Shown: piece after piece, positions 43,876-51,789 of the stretch
Numbering within the stretch: position 1 is the stretch's first letter
Layout of the letters: each line of letters opens with the position of its first letter
Origin: Sphingomonas sp. DG1-23
Lineage (GTDB): Bacteria > Pseudomonadota > Alphaproteobacteria > Sphingomonadales > Sphingomonadaceae
Direction of reading: 5' to 3'
Length of the DNA stretch: 64,000 nt
Assembly: GCF_030730875.1 (NCBI RefSeq)
Contig: NZ_JAVAMA010000014.1
Span: 1-64,000 of the forward strand
The notes under the pieces: generated by a model
Told to the model about the DNA's origin: nothing
The model's database searches: none
What the model saw: the letters and a program-made list of their open reading frames with translations, nothing else
Position numbers and translations under genes: made by a program

Positions 43876-44801
43876 GCAAAACCGACGATCGCGCGCTGAT
43901 CGAGCGCTTTCTCGAGATGATGCGGGCCGAAGCGGGCGCCGCGGGGAATACCATCGCGGCCTATGGCACGGATTTGCGGCTGGCTTCCGAAGTGCTGGAG
44001 GGACGGCTGAGCGAGGCCGGCGCGAGCGCGCTCGAGAGACTATCGGGGGAATGGCAGAATCTGGCCCGCGCTACGGTGGCGCGCAAGGCGGCGGCGTTGC
44101 GGCGCTTCTTCGCGTTTCTCGCCGATGAAGGGTTGCGCAAGGACGATCCGGGCGCCGCGCTGCCGCGGCCGGGGATGGCGCGGGCGCTGCCCAAGGTGCT
44201 GAGCATCGAGGATGTCGCCGCGATGTTCGCCGTGATCGCGACGCGGCACGCGCGGGTGCCGCTCGATCCGCTCGACCTGCGACTCGCGGCGCTGATCGAA
44301 TTGCTCTACGGATCGGGGCTGCGCGCAACCGAATTGGTGTCGCTGCCGCGCAACGCCGTGGCGCCCGACCGCCCCTGGCTGATCCTGAAGGGTAAAGGCG
44401 GGCGCGAGCGACTGGTGCCGATCTCGGATCGTGCGCGCGCGGCGGTGGCGATGTGGCGCGACCATGTCGCGATCGGCCGGCCGTGGCTGTTTCCCTCGGG
44501 CAAATCGCATCTGTCGCGGGTGCGGCTCTATCAACTGGTTCGTACGCTGGCGGCGGAAGCGGGAATCCCGCCCGATCGCGTGAGCCCGCACGTGCTGCGT
44601 CATGCCTTCGCCACGCATCTGCTGGAGGGCGGGGCGGATCTGCGCGCGTTGCAGGCGATGCTGGGACACGCCGATATCGCCACGACCGAGATCTACACCC
44701 ATGTCGACAGCAAAAGGCTGGTCGAGCTGGTCAACCAGCGGCATCCGCTGGGCGAGGCGCTTGATGCGGCGCGCGTTGACGCAAAGCCCGACGCGTCCTA
44801 A
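43872..44801 (+). CDS. xerD: Site-specific tyrosine recombinase XerD
   Basis: XerD with XerC resolves chromosome dimers at dif. The 309-residue protein has an N-terminal core-binding domain (residues 1-95) and a catalytic domain. The Arg in YGSGLRATELVSLPRNAV is near residue 148, HVLRHAFATHLLEGGADLRA is near 241-260, and LGHADIATTEIYTHVD contains the nucleophilic Tyr near 279. TTG start overlaps the upstream gene. It is a housekeeping chromosomal enzyme, not a phage integrase, and is followed closely by accA. Confidence 0.93.
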   Translation: MSKTDDRALIERFLEMMRAEAGAAGNTIAAYGTDLRLASEVLEGRLSEAGASALERLSGEWQNLARATVARKAAALRRFFAFLADEGLRKDDPGAALPRPGMARALPKVLSIEDVAAMFAVIATRHARVPLDPLDLRLAALIELLYGSGLRATELVSLPRNAVAPDRPWLILKGKGGRERLVPISDRARAAVAMWRDHVAIGRPWLFPSGKSHLSRVRLYQLVRTLAAEAGIPPDRVSPHVLRHAFATHLLEGGADLRALQAMLGHADIATTEIYTHVDSKRLVELVNQRHPLGEALDAARVDAKPDAS

Positions 44802-44811
44802 CCGCGCATCG

Positions 44812-45759
44812 ATGGCAACCTTCCTCGACTTCGAGAAACCGATCGCCGAGCTGCAGAGCCGGATCGACGAACTGCGCCGCACCGCCGAGGGCGGGGCGGT
44901 CGACATCCAGGCCGAGATCGCGCCGCTCCAGGCCAAGGCCGAGCGGCTGCTGCAGGACACCTATGCGAAACTGACGCCGTGGCAGAAGACGCAGGTCGCG
45001 CGGCATCCCGAGCGCCCGCACTTCAAGCATTATGTCGCCGGGCTGATCGACGACTTCATGCCGCTGGGCGGCGACCGCGCCTTTGCCGACGACAATGCGA
45101 TCATCGGCGGGCTTGGGCGCTTCCGCGGGCGCCGGGTAATGGTGATCGGCCACGAGAAAGGCGACGATACCGCGAGCCGGCTCAAGCACAATTTCGGGAT
45201 GGGCAAGCCCGAGGGCTATCGCAAGGCGATCCGGCTGATGCAGCTTGCCGACAAGTTTCGGCTTCCAGTGATCACGCTCGTCGACACCTCGGGCGCATTC
45301 CCGGGCGTGCAGGCCGAAGAGCGCGGCCAGGCCGAGGCGATCGCCCGCTCGACCGAGATGTGCCTCAATCTCGGCGTGCCTTTGGTCGCGACGATCCTCG
45401 GCGAGGGGGGGTCGGGCGGCGCGGTCGCGCTCGCCGCGGGGAATCAGGTGCTGATGATGGAGCACGCGGTCTATTCGGTGATCTCGCCCGAAGGGTGCGC
45501 GTCGATCCTGTGGCGCACCGCCGACAAGGCCGCCGATGCGGCGGAGGCGATGAAGGTCACCGCGCAGCACCTCAAGGAACTCAAGGTCATCGACGGGATC
45601 ATCCCCGAGCCGCTGGGCGGCGCACATCGCAATCCCGGTGTCGCGGTGCAGGCGCTGGGCGACGCAGTCGAGGCGGCGCTGAACGGGCTCGGCGAGCTGT
45701 CCCCCGAAGCGCTGCGCCAGGCGCGGCGCGCCAAGTTCCTCGCGATGGGTCGCGTCTGA
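44812..45759 (+). CDS. accA: Acetyl-CoA carboxylase carboxyltransferase subunit alpha
   Basis: AccA with AccD transfers the carboxyl group from biotin to acetyl-CoA, giving malonyl-CoA for fatty acids. The 315-residue protein starts MATFLDFEKPIAELQSRIDE and has the conserved KHNFGMGKPEGYRKAIRLM near 126-144, the VTLVDTSGAFPGVQAEERGQ segment near 155-174 and GEGGSGGAVALAAGN. Length is normal. It lies 10 bp after xerD and is followed by a bidirectional terminator. Confidence 0.97.
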   Translation: MATFLDFEKPIAELQSRIDELRRTAEGGAVDIQAEIAPLQAKAERLLQDTYAKLTPWQKTQVARHPERPHFKHYVAGLIDDFMPLGGDRAFADDNAIIGGLGRFRGRRVMVIGHEKGDDTASRLKHNFGMGKPEGYRKAIRLMQLADKFRLPVITLVDTSGAFPGVQAEERGQAEAIARSTEMCLNLGVPLVATILGEGGSGGAVALAAGNQVLMMEHAVYSVISPEGCASILWRTADKAADAAEAMKVTAQHLKELKVIDGIIPEPLGGAHRNPGVAVQALGDAVEAALNGLGELSPEALRQARRAKFLAMGRV

Positions 45760-45776
45760 ATCTTCGCCGCACAGAC

Positions 45777-45812
45777 AAAAAAGGCGGCGGAACCGAAGTT
45801 CCGCCGCCTTTC
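45777..45812. terminator. Bidirectional terminator between accA and the first Flp pilin gene
   Basis: AAAGGCGGCGGAAC and GTTCCGCCGCCTTT form a perfect 14-bp stem with a CGAA loop, flanked by A and T runs that work on both strands. It ends accA transcripts from the left and pilin transcripts from the right. Confidence 0.9.
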
Positions 45813-45836
45813 GCATGCTTTCGAAGTCGATGAGGC

Positions 45837-45998
45837 TTATTCGGCCTTCATGTTCGACGTGACGTTGCCGAAGGTCTTGTTGAGCTGATTGCCCAGACCC
45901 TGCATCGCGGCGATCGCGGCGACGGCGATGAGAGCGGCGATCAGGCCGTATTCGATCGCGGTGGCGCCCTTGGTATTCTTCAGAAACTTGCGGATCAT
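45837..45998 (-). CDS. Flp-family type IVb pilin (copy 1)
   Basis: The 53-residue protein MIRKFLKNTKGATAIEYGLI... has the class IVb prepilin cleavage site after the Gly of TKG. A hydrophobic helix beginning ATAIEYGLIAALIAVAA follows. Such pilins are processed by a prepilin peptidase and assembled by a Tad secretion system into adhesive Flp pili. No tad genes are in the window. It is nearly identical over its second half to copy 2, 170 bp upstream, including shared QGLGNQLNKTFGNVTSNMKA. Confidence 0.93.
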   Translation of the reverse strand: MIRKFLKNTKGATAIEYGLIAALIAVAAIAAMQGLGNQLNKTFGNVTSNMKAE

Positions 45999-46112
45999 CG
46001 ATACTCTCCCACAAAAATCATAGCCAGGCGCAAGCAGCGCGGCATGTTTCGTATGCGGAACAAAACTCAATGAAACGTGAAGATAGGAATTGCGCGAATA
46101 TGCAGGGCAAAG

Positions 46113-46148
46113 AAAAAGGCGACGGAACCGAGGTTCCGCCGCCCTTTT
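46113..46148 (-). terminator. Terminator after Flp pilin copy 2
   Basis: On the minus strand an imperfect GC stem (GGCGGCGGAACC with GGTTCCGTCGCC) around a short loop is followed by TTTTTCTT. It is a diverged duplicate of the terminator at 45777-45812, showing that gene and terminator were duplicated together. Confidence 0.75.
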
Positions 46149-46168
46149 CTTGTCTAGGGAAGGAAGAC

Positions 46169-46336
46169 CTAGGTCGCCTTCATGTTCGACGTGACGTTGC
46201 CGAAGGTCTTGTTGAGCTGGTTGCCCAGACCCTGCATCGCGGCGATCGCGGCGACGGCGATGAGAGCGGCGATCAGGCCGTACTCGATCGCGGTGGCACC
46301 CTTGGAATTCTTAACGAAGTTGCGAATCTTCTGCAT
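46169..46336 (-). CDS. Flp-family type IVb pilin (copy 2)
   Basis: This 55-residue pilin, MQKIRNFVKNSKGATAIEYG..., has the same cleavage site (SKG before ATAIEYG) and the same helix and C-terminus as copy 1, differing mainly in the first ten residues and the last residue. It is too short for many gene finders. Start at ATG 46336. The two copies and their terminators look like a recent tandem duplication. One may serve as major pilin and the other as backup or minor pilin. Confidence 0.92.
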   Translation of the reverse strand: MQKIRNFVKNSKGATAIEYGLIAALIAVAAIAAMQGLGNQLNKTFGNVTSNMKAT

Positions 46337-46467
46337 AACCGGTCTCCAACGTTCGAAACTACTTCATTCACCCGGCCGGCCCGGAGATCCGGTACGGCAT
46401 CAACAACCTTAGGGAGGGGAAGTAAAGAAACGGCTAAATCGGACTATTACTTAGTCGTTAACCGTGT

Positions 46468-46650
46468 CTAGCCTGCGGTCTGCACCTTGTTGCTGACGTT
46501 TTCCCATATGTCGCTGGTAACCGAGCCTAGCGCGAGCAATGCCGCCATGATGGCGAGCACGATCAGCGCACAGATCAGGCCATATTCGACTGCCGTTGCC
46601 GCCTTCGAATCGCGGATCAGGCTGTAGACCGTCTTCACAAGGGCTCGCAT
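46468..46650 (-). CDS. Flp-family type IVb pilin (copy 3, diverged)
   Basis: The 60-residue protein MRALVKTVYSLIRDSKAATA has a cleavage site after SKA and the helix ATAVEYGLICALIVLAIMAA. Its C-terminus (SVTSDIWENVSNKVQTAG) differs fully from copies 1 and 2, so it is an older paralogue. It contains a Cys in the helix, not seen in the others. The 131-bp gap to copy 2 suggests a separate promoter. Confidence 0.9.
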   Translation of the reverse strand: MRALVKTVYSLIRDSKAATAVEYGLICALIVLAIMAALLALGSVTSDIWENVSNKVQTAG

Positions 46651-46706
46651 AACGCCCGCTTCTCCCCCACAGGATTAGGTGGAGATAAACGAGGAGAGTT
46701 AACGAA

Positions 46707-47135
46707 GTGTCGAGCGGAGTATCCGGTCTATTGCTGGTGGTGGCGGTGGCGTTGGTCGATGCCGAAGGACGCGTGCTGGTCCAGCAGCGCCCGCCGGGCA
46801 AACCGATGGCCGGGCTCTGGGAATTCCCCGGGGGCAAGGTCGAGCCCGACGAGGTGCCCGAGGCGGCGCTGACGCGGGAGCTCGCGGAGGAACTGGGGAT
46901 CGCAGTCGAGACCCGGGCGCTGATTCCGATTGCCTTTGCCAGCGAAGGGCTGGGCGCGCGGCATCTGTTGTTGTTGCTCTATGTGGCGCGCGAATGGGCC
47001 GGGACGCCCGAGCCCCGGCACGCCAGCGCGCTGCAATGGGTGCGCCCTACAGAGATGCGGGCCCTGACGATGCCGCCTGCGGACGTGCCGCTGGTCGACG
47101 CGCTGAAGCGGTTGTTCGCGGGCACGAAAGCCTGA
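46707..47135 (+). CDS. MutT-type Nudix hydrolase ((deoxy)nucleoside triphosphate pyrophosphohydrolase)
   Basis: The 142-residue protein has the Nudix box GGKVEPDEVPEAALTRELAEELG near residues 39-61 (G-x5-E-x7-REUxEExGU). MutT-like VLVQQRPPGKPMAGLWEFPG lies just before it and HASALQWVRPTEM near the end. MutT enzymes hydrolyse 8-oxo-dGTP and so prevent mutation. It starts at GTG 46707. The closely following gene at 47159 is in the same direction. Confidence 0.92.
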   Translation: MSSGVSGLLLVVAVALVDAEGRVLVQQRPPGKPMAGLWEFPGGKVEPDEVPEAALTRELAEELGIAVETRALIPIAFASEGLGARHLLLLLYVAREWAGTPEPRHASALQWVRPTEMRALTMPPADVPLVDALKRLFAGTKA

Positions 47136-47158
47136 CGGGAACCGGCGGAAGAGCGATC

Positions 47159-47641
47159 ATGCCATTCACACCTTTCCACCTTGGCCCCGGCGCGCTCTTG
47201 AAGGCGATCGGGGGCGACCGGTTCAGCTTCATGATCTTCGGCGGTACACAGGTCTTGATGGACATCGAGCCGCTCGTACGGATGATCCGGGGAGACGCAG
47301 TCCTGCACGGGACGAGTCACACCGTTGCCGGCGGGTTCGGGGTGGCGATAGTCGCCGCAACAGCAGGACGCCCGGTGAGCAATTTCGCTCTTCGCCAAGC
47401 CGGTATCGGCGATCAGCCGATCAGCCGGAAGGTGGCTTTGGGCAGCGCACTTGTCGGCGCCTGGTCTCACATCGGATTGGACGCGATGATGCATGGCGAC
47501 ATGGATCCGCTTTGGCCCATCGTCCGCGGTAACGGTATTCTGAACGTTATTCCGCTCGGGACGCTGCACGCGTTGTGCTTCGTGGCGGGCCTTCTCGGTG
47601 CCGGCCTCCTTGCGCTCCGCGCCTTGCGGGACGCGCAATGA
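47159..47641 (+). CDS. Membrane protein, YdjM/DUF457-like
   Basis: The 160-residue protein starts MPFTPFHLGPGALLKA. It has conserved DIEPLVRM near residue 38, a His-containing HGTSHTVAGGF near 50-60, an SHIGLDAMMHGD segment near 101-112, and three or four hydrophobic helices. The ordered His/Asp residues resemble YdjM-type membrane-bound putative metal-dependent hydrolases. The exact family is not certain. It lies 23 bp after the MutT-type gene and could be co-transcribed. Confidence 0.62.
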   Translation: MPFTPFHLGPGALLKAIGGDRFSFMIFGGTQVLMDIEPLVRMIRGDAVLHGTSHTVAGGFGVAIVAATAGRPVSNFALRQAGIGDQPISRKVALGSALVGAWSHIGLDAMMHGDMDPLWPIVRGNGILNVIPLGTLHALCFVAGLLGAGLLALRALRDAQ

Positions 47642-47671
47642 GCTGGCCGATATCGGCCAGGGAATTCGAAT

Positions 47672-48520
47672 CTAATTCCGCTTTGGCTTGAGCGCGTCGG
47701 CGAGCGAGGCGGTGGCGCTGCCGGGGCGTGCGGCCTTGGGCTGCGAGGGATCCGGCGCCCAGCCGGTCAAATAGACGATCTCGAAGCGTTCGGGAGTGCG
47801 GCCGTCGGGCTCGGCGCGATCGGCGAAAGCGGCGGAGGCGCGGACAAGCGTGTCGCGGGTGAGCGGCGGCGGATCGGGAAGCAGATTGGTCGTCGCCATG
47901 CCACGCAGGTCGCGCAACAGGTTGGGCAGCCCGGCATAGCGCACCACAAGGGTCTCGACATCGGCGACCGGCAGCGCGAATCCGGCGCGGCTGAGCAGAT
48001 CGCCGCCGGCACGAACGTCGATCTGCGGATGGAAGCGCGCGGCGGGGCGGTCGGCCTCGGCTTCGCGTAGGCAGCCGCGCAAGGTGGCGAGCGTGCCGGC
48101 GCCGGCAAAGGCGGCGAGGAACAGCCCGTCGGAGCGCAACACCCGCCGGGCGAGCGCGAGCGCGCCCGGCACGTCGTTGACCTGATCGAGCACGCCAACC
48201 GAGACCACCAGATCGAACGATGCGTCGGCAAAGGGCAGCCGGTCCTCGTCGGCCTGCACGCCGCGGGCCGCCTTCGCGAAGCCGAAACCGGCGTCGAGCC
48301 GGGCGATGCGCGCGCCGGGAATTTGCATGTCGCCGGCGAAGCTGCCGAGGTCGAGCACGTCGCGGAACTCGCGTTTCACCGCGTCGAGCCGTTCGAGCAG
48401 GCCCTCGAGCATATGCTCGCGCAGGAAGGAGAAGCCGGCGAAACCGGGGGCGGCACGATCGCGGCGGCGGCGGCGGAGCGCGCGGGTGAAGATTTCGGAG
48501 CGGGTTTCGGAGTCGGGCAC
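47672..48520 (-). CDS. SAM-dependent methyltransferase, NDUFAF5/BioC-like
   Basis: The 282-residue protein starts with VPDSETRSEIFTRALRRRRR, a type seen in NDUFAF5-like proteins. The class I methyltransferase core follows: RDVLDLGSFAGDMQ near residue 54-67, LPFADASFDLVVSVGVLDQV near 97-116 and a proline-rich C-terminal part. Its GTG start at 48520 is the one compatible with the divergent ComF gene. NDUFAF5 proteins hydroxylate or methylate arginine in complex I assembly, and BioC makes malonyl-ACP methyl ester. Which applies here cannot be decided. Confidence 0.83.
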   Translation of the reverse strand: MPDSETRSEIFTRALRRRRRDRAAPGFAGFSFLREHMLEGLLERLDAVKREFRDVLDLGSFAGDMQIPGARIARLDAGFGFAKAARGVQADEDRLPFADASFDLVVSVGVLDQVNDVPGALALARRVLRSDGLFLAAFAGAGTLATLRGCLREAEADRPAARFHPQIDVRAGGDLLSRAGFALPVADVETLVVRYAGLPNLLRDLRGMATTNLLPDPPPLTRDTLVRASAAFADRAEPDGRTPERFEIVYLTGWAPDPSQPKAARPGSATASLADALKPKRN

Positions 48521-48563
48521 GTGCGGCTTGTGCAGCGTGGCTGCGCCCGCGACAAGAAGCGGC

Positions 48564-49295
48564 ATGGCTGTGCTCGCTTTCCTCGCCAGGCTCGCCGACC
48601 TCGCGCTGCCGCCGCGCTGCCCCGGTTGCGGCGAAGTGACGGCGGCGGACCATCGCTTCTGTGCGCGCTGCTGGGGGAGCCTGCGGTTTCTCGGGCCGCC
48701 CTGGTGTGCGGGCTGCCAGCTGCCGTTCGAGTTCGACCGCGGCGAGGGCGCGCTTTGCGGCGAATGTCTCGCCGACCCGCCGCCGCATGACGGCGTGCGC
48801 GCGGCGGTAGCCTATGGCGAGGTCGCGCGCGAAGTCGCGCTCAAGCTCAAATATTCCGGCAGGCTCGCCTGCGCCGAGACGATGGCGCACGCGATGGCGC
48901 GATTGATGCCGGAGGATGCCGGTCTGCTGGTGCCGGTGCCGCTGCACCGCTGGCGGATCTGGTCGCGCGGATTCAACCAGGCGGCGCTGATCGCGGGCAC
49001 GCTGTCGCGCGCGTCGGGCGTGCCGGCCGACGCCGAACTGCTGCGGCGCGTGAAGGCGACTCCCGTGCTGCGCGGATTGGGGCCGCGCGGCCGGACCAAA
49101 GCAGTGGCGGGGGCGTTCGCGCTCACGGAAGGGGTGAAGCCGAAACTGGCGGGAAAGACGGTGGTGCTGATCGACGACGTGCATACCAGCGGCGCGACAG
49201 CCGCAGCGTGCGCGCGGATGCTCAAGCGCGGTGGCGCGGACAAAGTGATCCTTCTGTGCTGGGCGCGCGTTCTGGGAGACGCGGCACTGGATTGA
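48564..49295 (+). CDS. ComF-family protein (phosphoribosyltransferase-like)
   Basis: The 243-residue protein has an N-terminal zinc ribbon (CPGCGEVTAADHRFCARC near 19-36, CAGC and CGEC later). A phosphoribosyltransferase domain with the PRPP motif KTVVLIDDVHTSGATAAACA near 205-224 follows. ComF homologues are needed for DNA uptake in competent bacteria and occur widely in others with unclear function. Start at ATG 48564, divergent from the methyltransferase. grxC follows 33 bp later in the same direction. Confidence 0.93.
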   Translation: MAVLAFLARLADLALPPRCPGCGEVTAADHRFCARCWGSLRFLGPPWCAGCQLPFEFDRGEGALCGECLADPPPHDGVRAAVAYGEVAREVALKLKYSGRLACAETMAHAMARLMPEDAGLLVPVPLHRWRIWSRGFNQAALIAGTLSRASGVPADAELLRRVKATPVLRGLGPRGRTKAVAGAFALTEGVKPKLAGKTVVLIDDVHTSGATAAACARMLKRGGADKVILLCWARVLGDAALD

Positions 49296-49328
49296 CAAGC
49301 GCCGTCGGGTCCACAATTCGAGGCACAA

Positions 49329-49586
49329 ATGGCCAAGATCGAAATCTACACCAAGGCGTTCTGCCCCTATTGCTACCGCGCCAAGGCGCTGCTCGATTCC
49401 AAGCAGGTCGAGTATGAGGAAATTGACATCACCATGGGCGGCCCCCGCCGGCCCGAGATGATCCAGCGCGCCGGCGGCCGCTCCACCGTCCCGCAGATTT
49501 TCATCGACGACAGGCATATCGGCGGATCGGACGATCTTGCTGCGCTGGATCGTCAGGGCGGACTCGATCCGCTGCTCGCGGCATGA
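49329..49586 (+). CDS. grxC: Glutaredoxin 3
   Basis: The 85-residue protein has the dithiol active site FCPYCYRAKALL (CPYC near residues 11-14), the cis-Pro segment STVPQIFIDDRHIGGSDDL near 52-70 and normal length for GrxC. It reduces protein and glutathione-mixed disulfides in the cytoplasm. Its stop overlaps the next start by 4 bp (ATGA), which couples it to the nitrilase-family gene. Confidence 0.96.
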   Translation: MAKIEIYTKAFCPYCYRAKALLDSKQVEYEEIDITMGGPRRPEMIQRAGGRSTVPQIFIDDRHIGGSDDLAALDRQGGLDPLLAA

Positions 49587-50404
49587 GGGCGGCCCTGCTC
49601 CAGATGACCAGCGGGATCGATCCCGCAGCCAATGCGCGGACCTTGGTCGAAGGCGTGGCGCAGGCGAAAGCGGGCGGGGCGGCGATGCTGTTCACTCCCG
49701 AAATGTCCGGGCTGCTCGACCGCGACCGCGACCGTGCGGCGGGATCCTTGGCATATGAAGACGAGGATCGCGTGCTCGCAAGCCTGCGCGAGGCGGCGGC
49801 GAAGCATGGGTTGTGGGTGCATCTGGGCAGCCTTGCGGTGCTCCGCGAGGACGGCAAGCTCGCCAATCGCGGCTTCGTGATCGACGATTTGGGCGCGATC
49901 CGCGCGCGCTACGACAAGATGCATCTGTTCGACGTCGATCTGCCGAGCGGCGAGAGCTGGCGCGAATCGAACAGCTATGCGCCCGGCGAGCGCGCGGTGA
50001 CCGTGCAGACGCCGCTGGGCGTGCTCGGGCTGGCGATCTGCTATGATCTGCGCTTCCCCGACCTGTTCCGCTCGCTGAGCGATGCCGGCGCGACCTTGCT
50101 CGCCGTGCCGGCGGCGTTCACCCGGCCAACCGGCGCGGCGCATTGGCACGTGTTGTTGCGGGCGCGGGCGATCGAGGCGGCGGCGTTCGTGATCGCGGCC
50201 GCGCAGACCGGGATGCACGAGGACGGGCGCGCGACCTATGGCCATTCGCTGGTCGCCGATCCGTGGGGCGAATTGCTGCTCGACATGGGCGACCCTGCCG
50301 GGCTTGGCTTTGCCGAGATCGATCCGACACGGACCGAGGCGGCGCGTGCCCGCGTGCCGGTGCTCCGCCATCGCCGCGCGATTCCGTCGGTGGAGGCATT
50401 GTGA
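49583..50404 (+). CDS. Carbon-nitrogen hydrolase (Nit1-like, probable deaminated-glutathione amidase)
   Basis: The 273-residue protein has the nitrilase-superfamily triad: Glu in FTPEMSGLL near residue 40, Lys in RYDKMHLFD near 111 and Cys in LAICYDLRFPDLFRSL near 153. Closest to Nit1/YbeM, which repair deaminated glutathione. The neighbour grxC, a glutathione-dependent protein, supports that role. It overlaps grxC upstream and the DUF1178 gene downstream by 4 bp each, giving a three-gene unit. Confidence 0.88.
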   Translation: MRAALLQMTSGIDPAANARTLVEGVAQAKAGGAAMLFTPEMSGLLDRDRDRAAGSLAYEDEDRVLASLREAAAKHGLWVHLGSLAVLREDGKLANRGFVIDDLGAIRARYDKMHLFDVDLPSGESWRESNSYAPGERAVTVQTPLGVLGLAICYDLRFPDLFRSLSDAGATLLAVPAAFTRPTGAAHWHVLLRARAIEAAAFVIAAAQTGMHEDGRATYGHSLVADPWGELLLDMGDPAGLGFAEIDPTRTEAARARVPVLRHRRAIPSVEAL

Positions 50405-50856
50405 TCGTTTTCGATCTCAAATGCGGCGGCGGGCATGTCTTCGAGGCGTGGTTCGGATCGAGCGCGGCATATGCGGAGCAGCAAGCGGCTGGATTGGTCG
50501 CCTGCCCGATGTGCGGGAGCGGTGAGGTCGCCAAGGCCGTGATGGCGCCCAATGTCGCGGCGAAAGGCAATCGGCAAGCCGCTGCCCCGGTGTCGTCGCC
50601 GTTCGCCGCCCCGCCACCCGAGGTGATCAAGGCGGCGATGGAGATGCTTGCCTCCGCGCAGGCGAAGATGCTCGAAAAGTCGCAATGGGTCGGCACCGCC
50701 TTCGCCGACAAGGCGCGCGCAATGCATCTCGGCGACGAGCCGGCCGCGCAGATCCACGGTCAGGCGACGCCCGAACAGGCGCAGGAACTGGTCGAGGAAG
50801 GCGTGCCGGTCGCGCCGTTGCTGGTGCCGGTGGTGCCGCCCGAGCGGTCCAATTGA
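50401..50856 (+). CDS. DUF1178-family protein
   Basis: The 151-residue protein starts (GTG) MIVFDLKCGGGHVFEAWFGS with a CPMCGSG pair near residue 40, suggesting a small zinc-binding module. A flexible Pro/Ala linker and a helical part follow, with the C-terminal EDE-type DUF1178 ending replaced by ELVEEGVPVAPLLVPVVPPE. Family role is unknown; it is common next to grxC and nitrilase genes in alphaproteobacteria. The stop codon lies inside the -35 box of the following tRNA promoter. Confidence 0.93.
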   Translation: MIVFDLKCGGGHVFEAWFGSSAAYAEQQAAGLVACPMCGSGEVAKAVMAPNVAAKGNRQAAAPVSSPFAAPPPEVIKAAMEMLASAQAKMLEKSQWVGTAFADKARAMHLGDEPAAQIHGQATPEQAQELVEEGVPVAPLLVPVVPPERSN

Positions 50857-50881
50857 CCCTTGGCGCGACGCTGGGTACCAG
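50853..50881 (+). promoter_or_regulatory. Predicted promoter of tRNA-Arg
   Basis: TTGACC (50853-50858) and TACCAG (50876-50881) are separated by exactly 17 bp, 10 bp before the tRNA 5' end. The -35 overlaps the DUF1178 stop codon. Confidence 0.55.
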
Positions 50882-50890
50882 CGGCGGCGT

Positions 50891-50967
50891 GGCCCGGTAG
50901 CTCAGCAGGATAGAGCAAGCGATTCCTAATCGAGAGGTCGGAGGTTCGAATCCTCTCCGGGTCACCA
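50891..50967 (+). tRNA. tRNA-Arg (anticodon CCU)
   Basis: The 77-nt gene folds with a 7-bp acceptor stem (GGCCCGG with CCGGGTC, one G-U), a D-arm with GCTC/GAGC, a T-arm with TTCGAAT, and an encoded CCA end. The anticodon loop TTCCTAA gives CCU, decoding AGG. The anticodon stem is odd: only the three pairs next to the loop form, since AGCGA faces TCGAG with A-G and G-A mismatches at the outer two positions. Confidence 0.9.
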
Positions 50968-51031
50968 TTTGCTTGCCGGAACCGCACCGGGCGGGGCGCC
51001 GTTGGAGCTGGAACGCTATGAGGCAGCCATC

Positions 51032-51436
51032 ATGTTCCTACCTCTATTCGTCGCTGCTGCATCGATCGGCGTCGCCGGACCGCACGCGATGATCGATCAG
51101 GAGACCCGAGCGGTATTGCTGGAAGCGGCGCGTGCGCCGGCGACGAGGGAGCTCGGCAAGGCGCCGAGATTCCGGGTCGATCAGCTCCGTCACGAGGGCG
51201 ATTGGGCGTTCCTGCTGGCGACGATGCAGGGTGCCGACGGCAAGCCGTTCGACTATCGCGGCACGCCGCTCGCCGGGGCGGCGGTGCAGGGCTTCGTCTC
51301 GCGCACCTATGCCGCGTTGCTGCGCCGGAGCGCGGGCGGCTGGGAAGTCGTGGCCAAGGCGATCGGGCCGAGCGACGTGGCGTGGGAAGGCTGGTCGAAG
51401 CAATATGGCGCGCCGGCTGCGCTGTTTGGGCATTAG
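51032..51436 (+). CDS. Small exported protein of unknown function
   Basis: The 134-residue protein has a signal peptide (MFLPLFVAAASIGVAGPHA). The mature domain contains APATRELGKAPRFRVDQLRH, DWAFLLATMQGADGK and GGWEVVAKAIGPSDVAWEGW, a beta-rich pattern like small periplasmic domains that resemble nuclear-transport-factor folds. No catalytic motif is seen. It lies between tRNA-Arg and the acp-spt genes and may belong to neither. Start at ATG 51032 is preferred over 50969. Confidence 0.7.
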   Translation: MFLPLFVAAASIGVAGPHAMIDQETRAVLLEAARAPATRELGKAPRFRVDQLRHEGDWAFLLATMQGADGKPFDYRGTPLAGAAVQGFVSRTYAALLRRSAGGWEVVAKAIGPSDVAWEGWSKQYGAPAALFGH

Positions 51437-51545
51437 GCGACACGCAACTCCGGCATGGCAACCCGGGCGCGGGCTGCTATAGGCGCGCCCCACGCCCGCC
51501 GCATTTGCTTGGCAGGCGGCATGCTTCACTTGCCAAGGAACGACC

Positions 51546-51788
51546 GTGAGCGACCGCGCCGAAGTCTTCGAGACCGTCAAAGCCCAGATCGAACCGTTCA
51601 ACAAGAAGGGCGTCGCCCTCACCGACGGGACGACCTTTGCGGGCGATCTCGAATGGGACAGCCTGACCGTGATGGATTTCGTCGCGGCGATCGAGGACGA
51701 GTTCGACATTCTCATTACGATGAACATGCAGGCGGAGATCGAGACCGTTGGCCAGCTCGTCGATGCGGTGCAGAAGCTGAAGGCCTGA
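51546..51788 (+). CDS. Acyl carrier protein of the sphingolipid pathway
   Basis: The 80-residue carrier protein has the phosphopantetheine attachment Ser in LEWDSLTVMDFVAAIEDEFD (near residue 38). It is not the housekeeping AcpP, whose motif reads DSLD; here it is DSLT with helix II adapted. In sphingolipid-making bacteria a dedicated acp next to spt delivers the fatty-acyl chain to serine palmitoyltransferase. It precedes spt by 1 bp. GTG start. Confidence 0.88.
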   Translation: MSDRAEVFETVKAQIEPFNKKGVALTDGTTFAGDLEWDSLTVMDFVAAIEDEFDILITMNMQAEIETVGQLVDAVQKLKA

Positions 51789-51789
51789 C

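Noticed and set aside
43872..44801. Tyrosine recombinase considered as a mobile-element integrase
   Set aside because: Sequence and position next to accA match housekeeping XerD; no att repeats or phage genes nearby.
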